Shown here one piece after another: positions 1 to 7,826 of a DNA stretch of 60,862 nucleotides. Within the stretch, counting starts at the first letter, position 1; each line of letters opens with the position of its first letter. The position numbers and the translations under genes were made by a program. The notes under the pieces are model-generated. The model was not told the origin of the DNA. It saw only the letters and a program-made list of their open reading frames with translations, and searched no databases. The stretch comes from JAJTFA01 sp044351265 (GTDB lineage: Bacteria > Bacteroidota > Bacteroidia > UKL13-3), in contig JBILGC010000008.1 in assembly GCA_044351265.1 (NCBI GenBank), positions 1 to 60,862 of the forward strand. The letters run 5' to 3'.

Positions 1-180
1 GATTTCTCTCATTGTACGATTTGTTGTTTTAAAATTTCTGCTAACTCGCTTATATGCGCTACTTATGTTCGCCTATTTACCCATTTTTGGGTGTATAGAC
101 GAACAAAGCCCTTACTGCTAAACTATGGTTTTTTTGCAAAACACAAATTGCGCAAACCCCATTTTGTAATTTTTCTGTAT

Positions 181-310
181 GCTGTCTGTGGCCGGCAGTG
201 GGGCACTGCCTGCAAAAAAATGTAAGCACCCACCCCGCGTTAGGGATAGCAGCGTAAAGCCCGCAATAAACGCAGTGCATGAGGACTTGCAGCGCATAGC
301 CCGGCCCTGA
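181..310. repeat. GC-rich repeat-like non-coding element downstream of korB
   Basis: The first 395 bases contain no credible gene. This part is clearly richer in GC than its surroundings. It has a perfect 7-bp hairpin (GGCAGTG, loop GGG, CACTGCC at 194-210). It also has two direct copies of GCAGCGnnnAGCCCG, at 249-263 and 289-303, 40 bp apart. I recall similar wording (a GCGTTAGGGAT box followed by GCAGCG and AGCCCG boxes) from dispersed intergenic repeats of Bacteroidota, but that is memory and not a search. The two minus-strand open frames here are short, Cys-rich and low-complexity, and look like by-products of the repeat. Bases 1-180 and 311-395 hold nothing I recognise. Confidence 0.55.
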
Positions 311-395
311 AGTTGCATGCGTTGACCTTGTGTGTGGAGCAAACGAAAGGGTAACGCCCCACATGACAAAAGTGAGTTATGAATAGCTTCTAACT

Positions 396-1418
396 TTAGT
401 TCACCACCCAGGTTTCTCTGCCTGCAATGAGTTTATCTAAATCGCCAGTGCCATATTGCTCAATGGCAGATGAAATTTGTTGGTTAAACAAATCATCGAA
501 GGTGGCTTTTTTGTTGTTTACATAAAACACACCAAACGGACGCGGGAAGTGCCCTTCGGTTGAGGGGTCATCGTAAAAACGAGAGAGTATGGTTGCTTTA
601 ACCAAATCTGTTTCGTCATGTATCCAAAGGTCGTTGGCCGATACATCTGACAGGTTTACTATTACTGGTTTAAAGCCATCGAGTTTGATGCCTTTGTCGT
701 TATCGGCTCCGAAGATGAGTGGCTTGCTATGTTCCATCATCAGTGTTTCCTGTTTTTTGCTGCCTTTTTCGGTAAATATTTCAAAAGCGCCATCGTTAAA
801 CACGTTGCAATTCTGATAAATTTCTATCATAGAAGTTCCTTTGTGCTCATAGCCTCTTTTAATAATGGCTTGCTGATGTTTGGGGTCTCTATCCATGGTG
901 CGGGCAACAAAAGTTGCATCGGCACCTAAACACAAGGCGATTGGATTAAACGGATAATCTACCGAACCCATTGGGGTGGATTTGGTAACCTTGCCTTGCT
1001 CAGAAGTTGGAGAATATTGTCCTTTGGTTAAACCATAAATTTGATTGTTAAAAAGCAGCACATTTAAATCTGGATTTCTGCGCAGCATATGAATAAAATG
1101 GTTGCCACCGATACTCATACTATCACCATCTCCGGTAATAACCCAAACGGAAAGATCTGGCCTGGTTGCTTTTAAGCCTGTGGCAATGGCCGTAGCCCTT
1201 CCATGTATGGAATGCATACCAAACGTATCCATGTAGTAAGGAAAACGTGATGAGCAACCGATACCTGAGATGAATACAAATTCTTCCTTTGGTCTGCCTA
1301 GGTCGGGCAATACGGTTTGCACTTGCTTTAATATACTGTAATCGCCACAGCCGGGGCACCAGCGCACTTCCTGGTCTGAAGCGAAATCTTTTGACGTGAG
1401 TTTTTCTAATACTGTCAT
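396..1418 (-). CDS. korB: 2-oxoacid (2-oxoglutarate-type):ferredoxin oxidoreductase, beta subunit
   Basis: Thiamine-diphosphate subunit of a 2-oxoacid:ferredoxin oxidoreductase, which oxidatively decarboxylates a 2-oxoacid (probably 2-oxoglutarate) to acyl-CoA and reduces ferredoxin in the cytoplasm. The 340-residue protein has the CPGCG motif (Cys21, Cys24), Cys55 and Cys204, which match the four ligands of the single [4Fe-4S] cluster in two-subunit enzymes. It also has the diphosphate/Mg motif GDGDSMSIGGNH at 96-107. Length is normal for the family. It is the last gene of a minus-strand run korA, four-helix-bundle gene, korB; the inserted gene is unusual because korA and korB normally adjoin. 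Substrate choice cannot be read with certainty from sequence. Confidence 0.93.
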   Translation of the reverse strand: MTVLEKLTSKDFASDQEVRWCPGCGDYSILKQVQTVLPDLGRPKEEFVFISGIGCSSRFPYYMDTFGMHSIHGRATAIATGLKATRPDLSVWVITGDGDSMSIGGNHFIHMLRRNPDLNVLLFNNQIYGLTKGQYSPTSEQGKVTKSTPMGSVDYPFNPIALCLGADATFVARTMDRDPKHQQAIIKRGYEHKGTSMIEIYQNCNVFNDGAFEIFTEKGSKKQETLMMEHSKPLIFGADNDKGIKLDGFKPVIVNLSDVSANDLWIHDETDLVKATILSRFYDDPSTEGHFPRPFGVFYVNNKKATFDDLFNQQISSAIEQYGTGDLDKLIAGRETWVVN

Positions 1419-1425
1419 TAGTGTT

Positions 1426-1451
1426 AAGTTTTAAGTGTTTAGTTTTAAGTT
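1426..1451. repeat. Left inverted repeat flanking the four-helix-bundle gene
   Basis: A 26-nt AT-rich repeat that matches the reverse complement of 1830-1855 at 22 of 26 positions. It lies 8 nt upstream of the korB start codon and 3 nt outside the stop codon of the four-helix-bundle gene. Together the two arms bracket that gene exactly. Confidence 0.65.
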
Positions 1452-1454
1452 GGC

Positions 1455-1829
1455 TTAACCATTTTTGTTTGATAGCTTAATATTTTGCTGACTTGTTTTT
1501 ACAATAGCTGTCAGCATTTTTATTAACTCATCAACCTTTGCTAAATAATCTTGAAAGTTAAATTCTATAATTTGACTTTTGTCTAAAAGCATCAACCAAT
1601 AACGTGCCTCTCTTGCTTCTTTGGATGCGATTGACATTTTATGAATGAAATCTGGTTTTGAAATTGCAGCACCAGCTTCATTGATGTTTGCTCCAATGCT
1701 TGTAGAACTCCTTAATAATTGTTTAGAAATCACAAATTCTTTTTTATCCAATAATAATTTATAAAGTTTAATCATTTCAAGTGAGAAGTTAAAACTTTTT
1801 TCTAATACAGTTTTATTTTGAGACGACAT
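1455..1829 (-). CDS. Four-helix-bundle protein (S23/Avd-like family) between korA and korB
   Basis: A 124-residue protein of the four-helix-bundle family once called S23 ribosomal protein. Relatives occur in 23S rRNA intervening sequences, as stand-alone chromosomal genes, and as accessory (Avd) proteins of diversity-generating retroelements. Recognisable segments are the RSSTSIGANINEA stretch near residues 41-53 and SKEAREARYWL near 69-79. The family forms basic oligomeric bundles; its molecular role outside retroelements is unknown. It interrupts the korA-korB pair and is bracketed by imperfect 26-bp inverted repeats, one reaching into the last codon of korA. No reverse transcriptase, template repeat or rRNA is nearby, so I do not assign it to a retroelement. 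I infer that it arrived as a small cassette. Confidence 0.85.
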   Translation of the reverse strand: MSSQNKTVLEKSFNFSLEMIKLYKLLLDKKEFVISKQLLRSSTSIGANINEAGAAISKPDFIHKMSIASKEAREARYWLMLLDKSQIIEFNFQDYLAKVDELIKMLTAIVKTSQQNIKLSNKNG

Positions 1830-1855
1830 AACTCAACACTTAACATTTAAAACTT
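1830..1855. repeat. Right inverted repeat flanking the four-helix-bundle gene
   Basis: Partner of the repeat at 1426-1451 (22 of 26 matching in inverted orientation). It starts immediately next to the start codon of the four-helix-bundle gene and covers two bases of the korA stop codon. The insertion, if it was one, therefore ended at or rebuilt the korA terminus. Confidence 0.65.
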
Positions 1856-3701
1856 ACAACTTTGATTTAATATATGAAACTACCTCACTCGCCATAAAAG
1901 GTTGTCCTTGAATTTTATTGTATGGAATGGCATCAATAAAATACTTATCACGAATAATCTTTGATAGCTGACCATTGTTTAATTCAGGAATTACCACGGT
2001 TCTAAAATTACCTAAAAGTTCACCTAAGTTTTTGGGGAAGGGATTCAGGTAGCGTAAGTGAGCGTGAGAAACTTTATAACCTTCTGCAATCAGTTGCAAT
2101 GTTGCTGTTTTAAGCGCTCCATAGGTGCCACCCCAACCCAATATGAGCAGGTCGCCAGAATTAGATCCGGTATCGATGTGCTGTTCAGGTATGTAGTTTG
2201 CAACCTTGTCAACTTTTTCTTGACGCAGTTTTACCATGAATTCATGATTCTCCGGGTCATATGAAATATTTCCTGTAATATTCTGTTTTTCCAGTCCACC
2301 AATTCGGTGCTCCAACCCTTTGGTTCCGGGTACGGCCCAGGGGCGTGATAGTTTTTCATCTCTGAAGTAGGGCATAAACTTGTCATCTCCAGCTTTACGC
2401 TGTTGAGCAAACTCAACCGTAATAGGCTGCAACTGGCCGGATGATGGAAATCTCCATGGCTCCGAACCATTGGCAATATAACCATCACTCAGAAAGAAAA
2501 CAGGAATCATGTGCTCAAGCGCAATTCGACAAGCTTCATAGGCCATTGCAAAACAATCGGCAGGAGATTGGGCAGCTACCACCACAACCGGGCATTCTCC
2601 GTTGCGGCCATAAAATGCTTGCAATAAATCGGCCTGCTCAGTTTTAGTAGGTAAACCGGTACTTGGTCCTGCACGCTGAATATTAATAACTACAAGCGGT
2701 AGCTCAAGCATGGTTGCGAGTCCTATTGCTTCTGTTTTTAAGGCAATGCCCGGCCCCGAAGATCCGGTAATAGCAAGATGCCCGCCAAAAGCAGCACCTA
2801 TAGCAGAACAGATACCTGCTATTTCATCTTCAGCTTGAAATGTTTTGATATCAAAATTCTTGTATTTGGATAATTCATGCAATACATCGGAAGCCGGGGT
2901 GATAGGATAGGTGCCATAAAAAAGTGGCAAGCCTGATTTTACCGAAGCTGCAATCAGACCATAAGCAGCTGCCTGATTACCCATTATACCTCGGTAGATG
3001 CCTGCATCCATTTTTGCAGGGGCAACCTGGTAGCGGTTGGCAAACATTTCTGTGGTTTCACCATAATTCCAGCCGGCTTCAAGCACCTTCAGGTTAGCAT
3101 TCATCACTGCTTCATTTTTCTTGAATTTTGCTTTGATGAAATCTATGGTATTCCCCATTGGACGGTGATACATCCAATAAAGCAACCCCAGAACAAACAT
3201 ATTTTTGCAACGATCTATCTCCTTGGTGCCTAATCCGCTATCGGCTAATGCAGCCCGTGTAATTTTTGTAACATCAATGGTTTTCAAATCATATTCTTCA
3301 AGAGAGCCGTCCTCAAGCGGATTTTTGCCTTCAGGCACATTTGCCAGGCGCATATTTTTTGAATCAAAGCCATCTGTATTGGCAATAATTACGCCTCCCT
3401 TTTTCAAACTCTTGATATTGGCTTTCAGCGCAGCCACGTTCATCACCACCAATACATCGCACATATCACCGGGTGTGTGGATGCGTGTAGAGCCAAAATG
3501 TATCTGATATCCGGAAACCCCAGCTAGGGTTCCGATTGGGGCCCTTATTTCTGCAGGGAAATCGGGAAATGTGGCCAGGTCGTTCCCAAAAAGTGCAGAA
3601 GCATTGGTAAACTGTGAACCTGTTAGCTGCATGCCATCACCGGAATCGCCTGCAAATCTTATTACCACCGACTCAAGGGTGGCATCTTGTACTTTACTCA
3701 T
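1854..3701 (-). CDS. korA: 2-oxoacid:ferredoxin oxidoreductase, fused gamma-alpha subunit
   Basis: Partner of KorB. The 615-residue chain has the gamma domain first (about 1-200, with GDSGDGMQLTG near 18-28) and the alpha, pyrimidine-binding domain after about 240. It carries the family's YPITPASD motif at 265-272, which contacts substrate and CoA. This fused arrangement is the usual two-subunit form in Bacteroidota. Together the proteins run the CoA-dependent, ferredoxin-linked oxidative decarboxylation of a 2-oxoacid in the cytoplasm. The gene is first in its minus-strand operon; the divergent asparaginase-like gene starts 148 bp away. The stop codon overlaps the right inverted repeat of the downstream cassette. 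Confidence 0.93.
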   Translation of the reverse strand: MSKVQDATLESVVIRFAGDSGDGMQLTGSQFTNASALFGNDLATFPDFPAEIRAPIGTLAGVSGYQIHFGSTRIHTPGDMCDVLVVMNVAALKANIKSLKKGGVIIANTDGFDSKNMRLANVPEGKNPLEDGSLEEYDLKTIDVTKITRAALADSGLGTKEIDRCKNMFVLGLLYWMYHRPMGNTIDFIKAKFKKNEAVMNANLKVLEAGWNYGETTEMFANRYQVAPAKMDAGIYRGIMGNQAAAYGLIAASVKSGLPLFYGTYPITPASDVLHELSKYKNFDIKTFQAEDEIAGICSAIGAAFGGHLAITGSSGPGIALKTEAIGLATMLELPLVVINIQRAGPSTGLPTKTEQADLLQAFYGRNGECPVVVVAAQSPADCFAMAYEACRIALEHMIPVFFLSDGYIANGSEPWRFPSSGQLQPITVEFAQQRKAGDDKFMPYFRDEKLSRPWAVPGTKGLEHRIGGLEKQNITGNISYDPENHEFMVKLRQEKVDKVANYIPEQHIDTGSNSGDLLILGWGGTYGALKTATLQLIAEGYKVSHAHLRYLNPFPKNLGELLGNFRTVVIPELNNGQLSKIIRDKYFIDAIPYNKIQGQPFMASEVVSYIKSKL

Positions 3702-3797
3702 TTCAGAGGGTTAAATATAGCGGACGAAATTAAATGAAAGATGATTAATTTTCTAACTTCAACCTTACTTCATCTCAACAATTGTTAGGAGTAAAGG

Positions 3798-3828
3798 TTT
3801 GAATCTTCAATCCCTATGGTTAGTTTCG
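3798..3828 (+). promoter_or_regulatory. Candidate Bacteroidota promoter for the asparaginase-gmd-fcl run
   Basis: TTTG at 3798-3801, 19 nt, then TAGTTTCG at 3821-3828, one mismatch from the TAnnTTTG consensus. It lies 21 nt before the start codon at 3850. Confidence 0.4.
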
Positions 3829-3849
3829 CTTTTTTATTGAGAAATTCTG

Positions 3850-4338
3850 ATGAGTATACGCATTTTCGTAACAGGCGGAACATTTGATAAGGAGTACAAT
3901 GAACTCAACGGTGAACTATTTTTTAAAGACACCCACATACAGGAAATTTTAAAGCTGGGAAGGTGCAAAGTAGATGTGAGCGTGCGCACCCTCATGTTGG
4001 TTGATAGTTTAGAGATGACACATACCGATAGGGGTATTATTTTGGAAAGTTGCAGACAGGCTCATGAAAATCGCATCGTTATTACTCACGGAACTGATAC
4101 TATGACCACTACCGCAAAAATGCTTGCAGAAAATATTCAGAATAAAACCATCGTTCTAACCGGTGCCATGATTCCTTATAAGTTTGGTTCAAGTGATGGG
4201 TTGTTTAATTTAGGTAGTGCGTTGGCATTTGCTCAAACACTACCAAATGGTGTATATATTGCCATGAATGGCAGGTATTTTAATTGGAATAATTGCAAGA
4301 AAAACAGGCAAACAGGTTTTTTTGAAGAAGTGGCTTAA
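3850..4338 (+). CDS. Single-domain asparaginase-like protein
   Basis: Corresponds to the N-terminal catalytic domain of L-asparaginases only: 162 residues against about 320-350 for full enzymes. The nucleophile loop TGGTFDK (Thr11), the HGTDTM motif (Thr82, Asp83), LTGAM (103-107), SSDG (114-117) and a Lys150/Lys151 region equivalent to the catalytic lysine are all present, so the hydrolase active site may be intact. The C-terminal domain, which completes the substrate pocket of the dimer in classical enzymes, is missing. One-domain members are known as an uncharacterised subfamily. The gene precedes gmd by 19 bp and is probably co-transcribed with the GDP-fucose genes, though no functional link is known. 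The substrate may not be asparagine. Confidence 0.85.
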   Translation: MSIRIFVTGGTFDKEYNELNGELFFKDTHIQEILKLGRCKVDVSVRTLMLVDSLEMTHTDRGIILESCRQAHENRIVITHGTDTMTTTAKMLAENIQNKTIVLTGAMIPYKFGSSDGLFNLGSALAFAQTLPNGVYIAMNGRYFNWNNCKKNRQTGFFEEVA

Positions 4339-4357
4339 TCATTTATAATTGTAACGC

Positions 4358-5494
4358 ATGAAAACAGCATTAATAACAGGAATTACAGGACAGGATGGAG
4401 CATATCTAGCAGAATTCCTTTTGAACAAAGGATACACTGTGCATGGCATCAAACGCAGAAGCTCTTTGTTCAATACGGATCGTATTGATCACCTGTATCA
4501 GGATCCGCATGAGAAAAACTTAAAACTTAAACTCCATTATGGAGATTTAACTGACTCAACCAACCTTATCCGCATTATTCAGGAAACCCAGCCGGATGAA
4601 ATTTATAACCTTGCTGCCATGAGTCACGTTCAGGTGAGTTTTGAAACACCCGAGTATACTGCTAACGCTGATGGAATAGGCACGCTGAGAATTCTAGAGG
4701 CACTTCGTATCTGCGGATTAACCAATAAAACAAGGGTTTACCAGGCATCTTCTTCTGAACTTTATGGCTTGGTGCAGGCTGTTCCGCAAAATGAAACAAC
4801 ACCTTTCTATCCGCGTTCACCTTATGCAGTGGCTAAACTTTATGCATACTGGATTACTGTAAATTATAGAGAAGCATATGGCATGTATGCTTGCAATGGC
4901 ATTTTATTTAACCATGAGAGTCCTATAAGGGGAGAGACTTTTGTAACCAGAAAAATTACCCGTGCAGCAGCAAAAATTGTGTTGGGTATGCAGGATAAAC
5001 TGTATTTGGGTAACCTTAATGCACAAAGGGATTGGGGTCATGCAAAGGATTATGTAGAAGCAATGTACTTAATTTTGCAGCAGGATAAGCCTGAAGACTA
5101 TGTAATTGCCACAGGAATTACCACAGCTGTAAGAGAATTTGTTAAAATGGCATTTAAGGATGTTGGTATTGAGGTAGCCTTTAAAGGAGAGCAGGAGCAT
5201 GAAACAGGCTATGTAAAATCCATAGATGCAGATAGATTAAAAGAACTCGATATTCAATCTTGTGTATTAAAAGAGGGCGATGAAATTGTTGCAGTAGACC
5301 CACGTTATTATAGACCTACAGAGGTTGATTTGCTGATTGGGGATGCAACAAAAGCTCATAAGAATTTGGGATGGAAACCTAAATATGACTTACCTGCGCT
5401 GGTTAAGGATATGATGAAGGGTGACTTAAAACTCATGAAGAAGGAGAAATACCTTAAGGACTCTGGTTTTAAAACCATGAATTATTTTGAATAA
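4358..5494 (+). CDS. gmd: GDP-mannose 4,6-dehydratase
   Basis: Converts GDP-D-mannose to GDP-4-keto-6-deoxy-D-mannose, the first step to GDP-L-fucose and related deoxysugars for surface glycans. The 378-residue short-chain dehydrogenase/reductase has the NADP-binding TGITGQDG motif at 7-14, the catalytic SSSE at 131-134, and Tyr156 with Lys160 in YAVAK. Length is typical. It is followed 56 bp later by fcl, which uses its product, so the two form the usual pathway pair. The cytoplasmic enzyme probably feeds glycan or protein O-glycosylation, but no glycosyltransferase for fucose is nearby. Confidence 0.96.
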   Translation: MKTALITGITGQDGAYLAEFLLNKGYTVHGIKRRSSLFNTDRIDHLYQDPHEKNLKLKLHYGDLTDSTNLIRIIQETQPDEIYNLAAMSHVQVSFETPEYTANADGIGTLRILEALRICGLTNKTRVYQASSSELYGLVQAVPQNETTPFYPRSPYAVAKLYAYWITVNYREAYGMYACNGILFNHESPIRGETFVTRKITRAAAKIVLGMQDKLYLGNLNAQRDWGHAKDYVEAMYLILQQDKPEDYVIATGITTAVREFVKMAFKDVGIEVAFKGEQEHETGYVKSIDADRLKELDIQSCVLKEGDEIVAVDPRYYRPTEVDLLIGDATKAHKNLGWKPKYDLPALVKDMMKGDLKLMKKEKYLKDSGFKTMNYFE

Positions 5495-5550
5495 AGAATG
5501 TAGAAATTATAAAGTTTCTCATTCATGCCTTCTAATTTTAGTTCCTAATC

Positions 5551-6489
5551 ATGCAAAAATCAGATAAAATATACATAGCAGGCCACAAAGGAATGGTTGG
5601 CTCCGCCATGCACAGAAAGCTTTTAAACGAGGGCTATAGCCATATTCTTACCAGAACATCTGCTGAGCTTGACCTAACCAATCAGCAGGCGGTGGCTGAT
5701 TTTTTTGCTATTGAGAAACCTGAATATGTTTTTTTAGCTGCCGCAAAAGTTGGTGGCATTGTTGCCAACAATACATATCGCGCAGATTTTATTTATCAAA
5801 ACCTGATGATTGAGTCCAATATCATTCATCAGAGTTATCTTCTTGGAGTTAAAAAACTGATGTTCTTCGGCTCATCTTGTATTTACCCCAAATTAGCTCC
5901 GCAGCCTTTAAAAGAAGAGTACTTGCTTACCGGATTGCTTGAAGAAACCAATGAACCATATGCCATTGCAAAAATTGCCGGAATTAAATTATGCGAAAGC
6001 TATCGCGATCAATATGGATGTAATTTTATTTCAGTAATGCCTACCAATTTATATGGCTATGGAGATAATTATCATCCCGAACATTCACATGTAATGCCTG
6101 CGCTTATTAGAAGGTTGCATGAGGCAAAAGTTAATCATGCTCCTTTTATTGAAGCATGGGGTACAGGTAAGCCTTTGAGGGAATTTTTATTTGTAGATGA
6201 CCTTGCAGATGCATGCTATTTACTTATGCAGCAATACAACGATAAACTTTTTGTGAATGTAGGATGTGGTGAAGATATTTCCATTAAAGACTTAATTTAT
6301 CTGATAAAGGAAGTAGTTGGTTATGAAGGTGAAATACGTTTTGATGCAAGCAAGCCGGACGGGACGCCTCGTAAATTAATGGACGCAAGTATCATGCGCA
6401 GCCTTGGCTGGAAGCCTTCTATTGGTCTGAAAGAAGGAGTTGCTTTGGCCTATGCCGATTTTCTAAATGGAGCTTACAGAAGCGTTTAA
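5551..6489 (+). CDS. fcl: GDP-L-fucose synthase
   Basis: NADPH-dependent epimerase/reductase that turns the Gmd product GDP-4-keto-6-deoxymannose into GDP-L-fucose. The 312-residue protein has GHKGMVGS (11-18) for the dinucleotide, the SSCIYP motif (108-113) with the epimerase Cys110, and the Tyr137/Lys141 pair in NEPYAIAK. Length and motif order are normal. It sits directly downstream of gmd. The downstream 350 bp holds only a degraded gene fragment on the other strand. Confidence 0.95.
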   Translation: MQKSDKIYIAGHKGMVGSAMHRKLLNEGYSHILTRTSAELDLTNQQAVADFFAIEKPEYVFLAAAKVGGIVANNTYRADFIYQNLMIESNIIHQSYLLGVKKLMFFGSSCIYPKLAPQPLKEEYLLTGLLEETNEPYAIAKIAGIKLCESYRDQYGCNFISVMPTNLYGYGDNYHPEHSHVMPALIRRLHEAKVNHAPFIEAWGTGKPLREFLFVDDLADACYLLMQQYNDKLFVNVGCGEDISIKDLIYLIKEVVGYEGEIRFDASKPDGTPRKLMDASIMRSLGWKPSIGLKEGVALAYADFLNGAYRSV

Positions 6490-6501
6490 CCTGTGGTATA
6501 G

Positions 6502-6771
6502 TTATTCCTTTGTCTTAATTATTTTTCTGCTGGCAATGTGTTTGCCAGATTCGGTTTGCACTTGCAGCGTTCTAATATATAATTCATTTAATAAATCGTT
6601 GTTTACTCCAGCGGCAAGTGCAGTTTTAAGTGAGGCAAGCTGATTTTTATTAACAAGGGTTCTTGGATAATCATAATTGGCATTTGGAGGATTCCATGGC
6701 TCTGGAATACTTTGACCAAATTGGTACTTAGCTATAAAACTTAAATTAGCAAAAGAAGATAGTAACTTTAT
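6502..6771 (-). pseudogene. Decayed gene fragment, about 89 codons without a start
   Basis: This is the only coding-like content of the 350-bp stretch between fcl and the next gene. On the minus strand a frame stays open for 89 codons and ends in TAA at 6504-6502. It has good amino-acid texture (for example IPEPWNPPNANYDYPRTLVN) but no usable start codon. A start (ATG at 6775-6773) encoding MNKVTIFF lies one frame off. Removing one T from the run of four (6751-6754 on the plus strand) joins the two and gives a continuous reading of about 90 residues beginning with a short hydrophobic segment. I read it as the 5' remnant of a secreted-protein gene. A faint likeness of the YPRTLVNKNQLASL part to the N-termini of heparinase-type lyases is only a guess. 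Confidence 0.45.
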
Positions 6772-6839
6772 TCATATACCCCATTATATTGCTATCGAAA
6801 ATACAAAATTCCGATTAATAATATCACGCATTTTTATTC

Positions 6840-7811
6840 ATGCTAAAAAATAAGGCAGGTTTTATCTCATTTATTCTTTTGCTCTTGCTAGGTATTTTGC
6901 TTTTCTGGTTGTCATTTCGCCAGATTAAATTGCATGAAATCTTTATAGTTTTAAGCAAAGGCAATTATGCAATAGCAATACCCGTTTTTGCCATCTCTCT
7001 CATAGGCTACTGGTTTCGTATTAAAAGGTGGCAGATTATGTTAAAGGCTATTCAGTTAAAGGTCCCATCCAATCAACTATTTGCATCTCTTTGTGTAGGC
7101 TATTTGGTAAATTATGCTTTCCCAAGATTAGGTGAAATAACTCGTTGTTTGCTATTAAAGCGCACTGCCCGTTTACCCGTTGACAAAACATTGATAACCA
7201 TTATTGCCGAGAGAACTTTTGATACGTTATGCCTATTATTTTTGTTGTCGGTGGCTTTGGTAGCATATGCAGATTTGGCCTCTGATTTTTTTATCAGACA
7301 AATTTGCATTCCCTTGGTTCAGAAATTTAGCAGCGCTATCAACATCATCCTTTTTATTGGTGTTGCTATTGTTTTGTTTGTACTACTAATTTGCCGGCTA
7401 AGAAAATTTGCAGGTAATAAAATTGCAAGCAAGACGGAGGAATGGAAGATTACGTTTCTAAATATGCTCAAGATTGAGCAAAAGTTCATGTTTTTCTTAT
7501 ATACCATTTGTATTTGGTGCTGCTATCTTTTAATGACTTTTTTATGGTTTTTTATCTTTGATGAAAGCAGCCATCTAAATCTCTCAGATGCATTTCTGGT
7601 AATGATAATTGGAAGCATAGGCAGAAGTATACCAATACAAGGTGGAGGCATTGGTGCATACCACTTCTTAGTAAGTCAGAGTTTATTGCTTTTTGGGATA
7701 CCCTTGCTCACCGGGAATGCATTGGCCTTGATTATACATGGTGCGCAAAGCATACTTACGTTTATTACAGGTGTTATTTGCTACATTTGGATCCTTATTA
7801 TATTTAAATAA
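6840..7811 (+). CDS. Lysylphosphatidylglycerol synthase TM-region (UPF0104) family membrane protein
   Basis: A 323-residue integral membrane protein with about eight hydrophobic segments, starting with one at about 8-25. It has the family's signature pieces: a YLVNYAFPRLGEITR-type segment near residues 88-102, an AERTFDT segment near 123-129, and IPIQGGGIGAYH near 265-276. This family includes the flippase half of MprF but also many stand-alone proteins of unknown substrate, often near envelope-glycan genes. No soluble aminoacyl-transferase domain is present, so lysine transfer is not expected. It may move a lipid or lipid-linked glycan, but that is inference. The secreted nuclease-like gene follows 15 bp later and is probably in the same transcript. 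Confidence 0.8.
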   Translation: MLKNKAGFISFILLLLLGILLFWLSFRQIKLHEIFIVLSKGNYAIAIPVFAISLIGYWFRIKRWQIMLKAIQLKVPSNQLFASLCVGYLVNYAFPRLGEITRCLLLKRTARLPVDKTLITIIAERTFDTLCLLFLLSVALVAYADLASDFFIRQICIPLVQKFSSAINIILFIGVAIVLFVLLICRLRKFAGNKIASKTEEWKITFLNMLKIEQKFMFFLYTICIWCCYLLMTFLWFFIFDESSHLNLSDAFLVMIIGSIGRSIPIQGGGIGAYHFLVSQSLLLFGIPLLTGNALALIIHGAQSILTFITGVICYIWILIIFK

Positions 7812-7826
7812 AACGCTGAACAGTAA

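Noticed and set aside
77..369. Two overlapping minus-strand open frames of 95 and 83 codons
   Set aside because: They lie within the GC-rich repeat-like element, are Cys-rich without domain texture, and overlap each other in different frames.
1455..1829. Four-helix-bundle gene as part of a diversity-generating retroelement or an rRNA intervening sequence
   Set aside because: No reverse transcriptase, template/variable repeat pair or rRNA gene is present in the window.
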